From assembly GCA_964509425.1 (NCBI GenBank), contig CAZDWZ010000017.1, positions 1 through 64,000 of the forward strand: a stretch of 64,000 bases of DNA, given 5' to 3'. A model generated the notes under the pieces. It was not told where the DNA came from, made no database searches, and saw nothing but the letters and a program-made list of their open reading frames with translations. Below, piece by piece: positions 59,557-64,000 of the stretch. The stretch is from CAZDWZ01 sp964509425 (GTDB lineage: Bacteria > Bdellovibrionota_C > UBA2361 > SZUA-149 > CAZDWZ01). The position numbers and the translations under genes were made by a program. Positions within the stretch are counted from its first letter, which is position 1. Every line of letters begins with the position of its first letter.

Positions 59557-60588
59557 CTAGGCGGAAGCCGGACTTGCGGCGAGCTCGGAGGATTTGGACC
59601 GCTTCAACTCTCCGAAGTGTAGACCCTCATTCTTCAAGCAAAGAACTCCAACGAGAGCGGTGAAGATTACTTGAAGTGAATGACTGAACACCGAGTAGGC
59701 AAGCGCGAATTCCTGCGAGTAGCCGTAGATTCCCGTAAGTGCGGTAACACAGCCGAACTGGAACGTGCCGATGAATCCTGGGGCACTGGGTGCCGCGATC
59801 GCAAGGGCAATCATGACGTTTAGCACCTGACTGACCCACAGGCTTGGATTTTCGCCGAATGCGAGCAGCATGATGTGGTAAATGAAAGCGAATTCCAGCC
59901 AAAGCAAGTAGGACCAAACAATAATCAAAAGGAGGTCCTTGCCCGAGGAAATTGCTCGAAGACCTCCGACAAACTCGCGTGCGAGATTCATGATGTTCTT
60001 TCGAAACTGAGGCATCTTGGAGAAAACGACAGCGATAATCTTCTCGGCCAGAGTCAGCAGGAATTCCGCCTTGAAGTAGGCCAGCAGCATGACAGACGCG
60101 ATGCCGAGTGCCAGCACCGCCAAGATTTGCGCACCGACGGTGACGAGCGGCGGAGGATTATCAATTTGAAAAAGACAAATGCCGAGCAGCGTCAGCATTG
60201 CGAGCACGTCAAAAACTCGCTCGGTGACCACACTCGCAAATGATGCGGCAAAGCTGATCGGCTGTGAACGGCTCAATACCCAAGGGCGAACGAACTCACC
60301 GGCGCGAAGCGGCAGCGCATAACTCGCGAGATTGCCGAGCACGCACGCGTTAAAGAGCGAGCGTGTGGGAAGATCTTTTCCGCCCGGAAGCAGAAGGTGC
60401 CAACGCTTTGCGCGGATCCAACTTGAAAAAATGTAGAGAAGAAAAAGCGGAGCGATAAATGCGAGCTGAATTTTCTTCATCTCGCGAAAGAACACCGTCC
60501 ATTCAAGTCCGCTCAGGAGATACACGAGGAGCGCGGCGCTGATGACAACACCGATGAGAATACCTGCTTTTGCCGACCGTTGTTTCAT
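59557..60588 (-). CDS. Lysylphosphatidylglycerol synthase TM-region family protein (343 aa)
   Basis: The protein has seven or eight membrane helices and the family marks SSWIRAKRWHLLLPGG, LGNLASYALPLRAGEFVRPW (the conserved 'R.GE..RP' loop) and IAAPSAPGFIGTFQFG. This is the flippase-like UPF0104/LPG_synthase_TM family, without the C-terminal synthase domain. It probably flips or handles a lipid in the inner membrane. The 121-aa membrane protein follows in the same direction. Confidence 0.82.
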   Translation of the reverse strand: MKQRSAKAGILIGVVISAALLVYLLSGLEWTVFFREMKKIQLAFIAPLFLLYIFSSWIRAKRWHLLLPGGKDLPTRSLFNACVLGNLASYALPLRAGEFVRPWVLSRSQPISFAASFASVVTERVFDVLAMLTLLGICLFQIDNPPPLVTVGAQILAVLALGIASVMLLAYFKAEFLLTLAEKIIAVVFSKMPQFRKNIMNLAREFVGGLRAISSGKDLLLIIVWSYLLWLEFAFIYHIMLLAFGENPSLWVSQVLNVMIALAIAAPSAPGFIGTFQFGCVTALTGIYGYSQEFALAYSVFSHSLQVIFTALVGVLCLKNEGLHFGELKRSKSSELAASPASA

Positions 60589-60874
60589 TACAATTCTCGG
60601 AAATAAAATCGCGCGACATAATGATACAAATCAGGTGTTTGAGTAAAGAATCGGATTTCCCTTATGAAAATCTGACAGGCATCCGAACTACTAATTAGGT
60701 CGTGCAGTACCCCGAAAATACGAAGTTTTATAATTAACTTGAGCTTGCGGTTACCGCCTCTGAGAGCGCGGGTTCGCATTCTTTAGTGAAGAATTGGGTT
60801 ACTTGGTGGTGCCTAGGATCATGGCGGATCCAGGCGTAGTATTAGAGATGGGTTAGGCATTTGACGGAGTTCTT

Positions 60875-61177
60875 ATGCCAGGGTGGATAAACGAAATTGC
60901 TGCTCTCGCCGCCTGCGGACTTGGAATCCTTCTCCTCATCGTGGTTGTGCGCGCACTCATCTTCCTCCTCAAAATCTCAGCAATAGGCATGCTCATCGCG
61001 TTCATCGTTCATGCGTTTGGACCCGAGCTCGCGTTGAACGCGCAGCAGCGGCAGGACGTCTATGCTTATGCGTCGGTGGCGGCCGAGAAGGCCGCGGGAT
61101 TCGGATTTGCCGCTTGGCGCGAAATAAAAGATATCCGAACCCGGCTTCCCGAAGAAAGGCGCGGAAGGTCAAGCTAA
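60875..61177 (+). CDS. Small membrane protein with two hydrophobic segments (100 aa)
   Basis: GGAG lies five bases before ATG. Two hydrophobic segments, ALAACGLGILLLIVVVRALI and SAIGMLIAFIVHAFG, are followed by a charged helix ending RLPEERRGRSS. No family is recognised. It stands alone between the LPG-like gene and the helicase gene, divergent from the former. Confidence 0.55.
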   Translation: MPGWINEIAALAACGLGILLLIVVVRALIFLLKISAIGMLIAFIVHAFGPELALNAQQRQDVYAYASVAAEKAAGFGFAAWREIKDIRTRLPEERRGRSS

Positions 61178-61444
61178 GCACTTAAGAACATTACCTCTCT
61201 TTTCTCTCCTTCCGGCGCATTGCCGGTTCTCGTAATCAATCGCGAGCAATCCTTGCGCAACCGCGCCCACTCCACTTATATAGGCAGCCCCCTAAATTCA
61301 GAGGGTGAATGAGCGCATTGCCTGGTGAGGTCGTTGCTGAAGCGAATTCGGGCCGGCGCGGCGCAAGTCATCGCAAATGCAGGCTTAGCGTTTGATTCAG
61401 AATAAACTTAAATAACCATGCGTCGTTATTGTTTTTAAGAGAAC

Positions 61445-63715
61445 ATGAGTGCCAAGCTGACGAATGCGCAGATGAAGGAACCGATGACCCTTCCGCCGGA
61501 AGTAATCTCTCTTATTGAGGATGAGGAGGACCGCTTGAAGCAGGTCATGCAATCTCTTCAGTCTCAACGGGAGATCGCAAAGCGCCGGCTAAAGACTGAG
61601 TCCGAGCGGGCACAGGACTTTACTGCTCAGATAGTTGCCGCCCGGAAGGACTCCGACAAACAGATGCTGGCCTCCGATGAGGCGGTCTCCCACGGCCTAA
61701 GAGACCGGAAGCGTGAAGAGATCGGGGAAATCGACCGGCTTCTCGAGCGGCCCTATTTCGCCCGGATGGTACTCCATGAAAAGGACGGGCTCAGTGATAA
61801 AGAGATCGAGTTCAGACTGGGTACGGTAAGTAACCCTGATTGCCGGATTATCGACTGGCGGAAAGCGCCAATCTCCAAGCTCTACTACGAGTATAAAGAA
61901 GGAGAAATTTACGACGAAGAAATCCAGGGGCGCGAGCGGACCGGAAAGATCGTCGTTCGCAACAAGCTCGATATCGAGCGTGGGGAGCTGAAAGCGATCT
62001 CATGTCGCTTCGGGTACTTTGTCCGAACGGCGGAAGGATGGCAGGAAGGTCGCGGGAAGATGCGTACCGGAGCGTCGAGAAGAATCGGCGAGCTGCCGGA
62101 TGTTCTCTCGCTTATTACTCCTGAGCAGTTCCGCGCCATCACCCAGGACGCAGAGAGCGCCGTCGTGATTCAGGGGATCGCCGGGTCCGGGAAGACCACC
62201 GTTGCTCTCCATCGGCTGTCCTGGCTGCTCGCGGGCGGAAACTCCGATTTGGAATCAAGAGATTCGCTGGTACTGGTGCGAAGCCGACCACTTAAAACCT
62301 ATATTCAGCAATCGCTTCCAAGCTTGGATATCGGAGATGTCCAAACTCAAACGTTTCAGCTTTGGGTCCGGAAGCTCATTGAGAAGCTGCCAAGCCTCAA
62401 AGAAAAGGGCGTTACTTTCTCCGACGATGATTCACCGGTTTCGGTCGAACGCGTGCTTCGTTCATCCGCACTCCTGAAAACCATCGATGATTATGTAAAC
62501 GGCCAGCGAGATCGGTTGATCCGACATCTAGAAACAACTTTTCGCGACGCGGCTCCGTTTATTCAGAAGCTCGAGTCGATTCGGGGCAAAAACTTTCCGG
62601 CTATTCGGATGGTCGAAGAGCTCCACCAATCCCTGAGAGGCCTCGAGCAGCAGCCTTGGTTCTCAAGAGTTTCGGAAGAACTTTCGAACTGTAGAAAGCG
62701 ACTCTCTCTCTACCGAGAAGATCTGGCGCGGCTGTTCGAGTCCCCAAAGGCCTTGATGGAGCGGGATCAAAGCAAACTCATCGACGAGAACCTGCTCTCG
62801 GAGGCGAGAGATTTTCTCGCGCGGGAGCGAAAGTCACTCAAAGTCTCATTGTCCGAAAGCGTGCTGATTCTTCTTCTTGCAACCGCGAAGGGTGAAGTGC
62901 TGAAACGACCCGAAGGATTCGCGAAAAAGTATCGCCATATCGTGGTCGATGAGGTTCAGGACTTCAGCGTGACCGAGCTCGCGTTCATTCTGAATATGGT
63001 AGAAAGCTTGAATCAGCTGACACTTACCGGCGATGCGGCGCAAGCAATCTCGGCGAGCGGATCGTTCCCCGGATGGGAAGCACTCAGAAAGCTACGGAAT
63101 CTCGGAGACACTTCGCACTTTGTCGAGCTTACGGTGAGCCATCGATCGACGCAGGCGATTATGCGACTTGCTGATTTCGTACATGGCGAATCGAGAACAA
63201 CTGGCGGACGGCAAGGAAAGGCGCCGCTCTGGTACTCATGCCGCAACGAAAACGACGGGACCCGGGAAACGATCGAGTGGCTGCTGCGTGTCTCAGAAAA
63301 ATATCCGGAAGCGGTTGTCGCGGTTCTCTGCGAAAGCCGTGAACGGGCTAAATTCGTCGCGTCCCTTCTCTCCCCTACTTTTTCTTCGGCGCTGCAGCTC
63401 TGGGATGACAGCTCCCAAGCCTTTCAGGAAGGCGTTCTTGTCATGAGTGTTCATGACGCCAAGGGACTCGAGTTCGAGCACGTCCTGATTTGGAATCCGA
63501 GCGATGCGGCATACCCCCGGACTCGCCTCGGCCGCAACCGCCTCTATGTCGCCATCACACGGGCGGAGGAGCATCTCTGTCTCGTGACGTGGGATAATCC
63601 GTCCTCGCTGCTGCCGCCGATTACCGGCGGACTGGTGCGCGGAGTCGAGGCGGAAGAGGAGGAAGAGGACGATGGAGAAGTCCAGCTTTTGGATGCTCTG
63701 CCGGGAGAGAACTAG
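61445..63715 (+). CDS. HelD-like superfamily 1 helicase / RNA polymerase recycling factor (756 aa)
   Basis: The N-terminal 100 residues are a long coiled coil (EEDRLKQVMQSLQSQREIAK) followed by the HelD-type DWRKAPISKLYYEY segment. The helicase core has Walker A IAGSGKTTVALHRLSWLL (about 243-260), motif II VVDEVQDFSVTE (about 500) and motifs V/VI SVHDAKGLEFEHVLIWN and RLYVAITRAEEHL. A coiled-coil N-terminus on a UvrD core marks HelD, which frees stalled RNA polymerase. The tail is very acidic. The inverted repeat element begins over its last codon. Confidence 0.82.
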   Translation: MSAKLTNAQMKEPMTLPPEVISLIEDEEDRLKQVMQSLQSQREIAKRRLKTESERAQDFTAQIVAARKDSDKQMLASDEAVSHGLRDRKREEIGEIDRLLERPYFARMVLHEKDGLSDKEIEFRLGTVSNPDCRIIDWRKAPISKLYYEYKEGEIYDEEIQGRERTGKIVVRNKLDIERGELKAISCRFGYFVRTAEGWQEGRGKMRTGASRRIGELPDVLSLITPEQFRAITQDAESAVVIQGIAGSGKTTVALHRLSWLLAGGNSDLESRDSLVLVRSRPLKTYIQQSLPSLDIGDVQTQTFQLWVRKLIEKLPSLKEKGVTFSDDDSPVSVERVLRSSALLKTIDDYVNGQRDRLIRHLETTFRDAAPFIQKLESIRGKNFPAIRMVEELHQSLRGLEQQPWFSRVSEELSNCRKRLSLYREDLARLFESPKALMERDQSKLIDENLLSEARDFLARERKSLKVSLSESVLILLLATAKGEVLKRPEGFAKKYRHIVVDEVQDFSVTELAFILNMVESLNQLTLTGDAAQAISASGSFPGWEALRKLRNLGDTSHFVELTVSHRSTQAIMRLADFVHGESRTTGGRQGKAPLWYSCRNENDGTRETIEWLLRVSEKYPEAVVAVLCESRERAKFVASLLSPTFSSALQLWDDSSQAFQEGVLVMSVHDAKGLEFEHVLIWNPSDAAYPRTRLGRNRLYVAITRAEEHLCLVTWDNPSSLLPPITGGLVRGVEAEEEEEDDGEVQLLDALPGEN

Positions 63716-63872
63716 AGTGATTCTCAAAACTTTTGTCCCTTTGAGAATCACTCTAGACGGAGCCCCGGAGGGGCGACCGGCTAGCACAGAGCGGTTTTCG
63801 TTAGAGAAAAGAGCTGCGAAGCCGGAGGCTTCCCAATATTAATTCGGACAAAACTTTCGAGAACCGCTCTAA
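63712..63872. repeat. 161-bp inverted-repeat element (REP/MITE-like)
   Basis: CTAGAGTGATTCTCAAAAC... (63712-63738) and the reverse of 63846-63872 agree at 22 of 27 positions, forming the ends. Inside are two hairpins: 63712-63756, a perfect 17-bp stem, and 63788-63870, AGAGCGGTTTTCG against CGAGAACCGCTCT. The stem unit AGAGYGRTTCTC thus occurs four times in alternating orientation, like a BIME. It overlaps the helicase stop codon and may also end that message. Confidence 0.65.
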
Positions 63873-63887
63873 CGCAAGCGGGAGAGC

Positions 63888-64000
63888 ATGAATCTTCGTC
63901 ACTCGATGACCCCGATCTCTCTCTTGCTTTCGCTTGCTCTCCATTCTTTTCTTGTCTACGGAGCTTTAGAGAAGCTGGCTTCTCTCCCGCCCCTGATTAA
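63888..64000 (+). CDS. TonB/TolA-like protein, start only (cut by window edge)
   Basis: ATG 63888 is preceded by GGGAGAG. The visible 37 codons read MNLRHSMTPISLLLSLALHS then FLVYGALEKLASLPPL. A short charged start and one hydrophobic helix with the SLALH pattern are typical of TonB-family energy transducers and related periplasm-spanning proteins. The rest lies outside the window, so the assignment is tentative. Confidence 0.45.
   Translation, partial: MNLRHSMTPISLLLSLALHSFLVYGALEKLASLPPLI

Noticed and set aside
1..64000. CRISPR arrays, tRNA and rRNA genes
   Set aside because: No regularly spaced direct repeats of CRISPR size, no cloverleaf with a conserved TTCGANNC arm and no rRNA signature was seen by reading; a tRNAscan or Infernal run would be decisive.

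Overview
The window joins two kinds of DNA. From about position 1 to somewhere between 30.4 and 31.4 kb it is a tailed phage (prophage or integrated phage) of podovirus type. From about 31 kb to the end it is the chromosome of a Gram-negative bacterium. The host genes (MinCDE, SucCD, malate dehydrogenase, an outer-membrane barrel, a MEP-pathway IspH, many Sec-exported proteins and lipoproteins) fit a deltaproteobacterial or Bdellovibrionota-like lineage, but no rRNA or ribosomal gene is present to place it.

Phage region. Three small rightward genes (69-981) meet the end of a long leftward late operon that runs from about 28.3 kb to 1.2 kb and closes with a hairpin terminator at 1121-1163. In transcription order the late operon holds: a small phage protein overlapping a putative small terminase (28288-27415), a 660-base non-coding gap with GTAC repeats, large terminase, P22-like portal, acidic scaffold, N4-gp56-like major capsid (followed by a strong terminator), head/tail connector, tail fibre, P22-gp10-like tail protein, a run of Ala/Gly-rich putative ejection proteins, a 1307-residue virion protein, a lytic transglycosylase, and a tightly coupled cassette of exported or membrane proteins. 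That cassette includes a holin-like protein, a spanin-like lipoprotein and a tail-fibre-like repeat protein that carries a Sec signal peptide. A two-gene rightward cassette (lipoprotein plus periplasmic coiled coil, 12856-13412) sits between two leftward virion genes like a moron. The rightward early-type genes (28488-30113) start with a J-domain protein and contain a 150-base, hairpin-rich intergenic segment. No integrase, repressor or polymerase is visible, so the other end of the element lies left of the window or was lost.

Host region. 30.9-38.7 kb is an accessory stretch of exported proteins of unknown role. Two of them share a C-terminal domain with the motif PTRFRFVN, and one is an erythromycin-esterase-like protein that appears to lack the first catalytic His. 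A large leftward cluster follows: mdh-sucC-sucD-ndk-rlmN-mtnP-brkB (45913 to 38789). Then come minC-minD-minE with an unusually long MinC, an outer-membrane DUF3187 barrel with an exported cyclophilin, rightward ispH, and amt overlapping dacB. Further right are an MsbA-like ABC exporter, a GC-rich single-gene island flanked by hairpins (about 57.97-59.07 kb), an LPG-synthase-like membrane protein, a HelD-like helicase, a 161-bp inverted-repeat element, and the start of a TonB-like gene cut by the window edge.

Functions are assigned by reading the sequence only. No database search was run.
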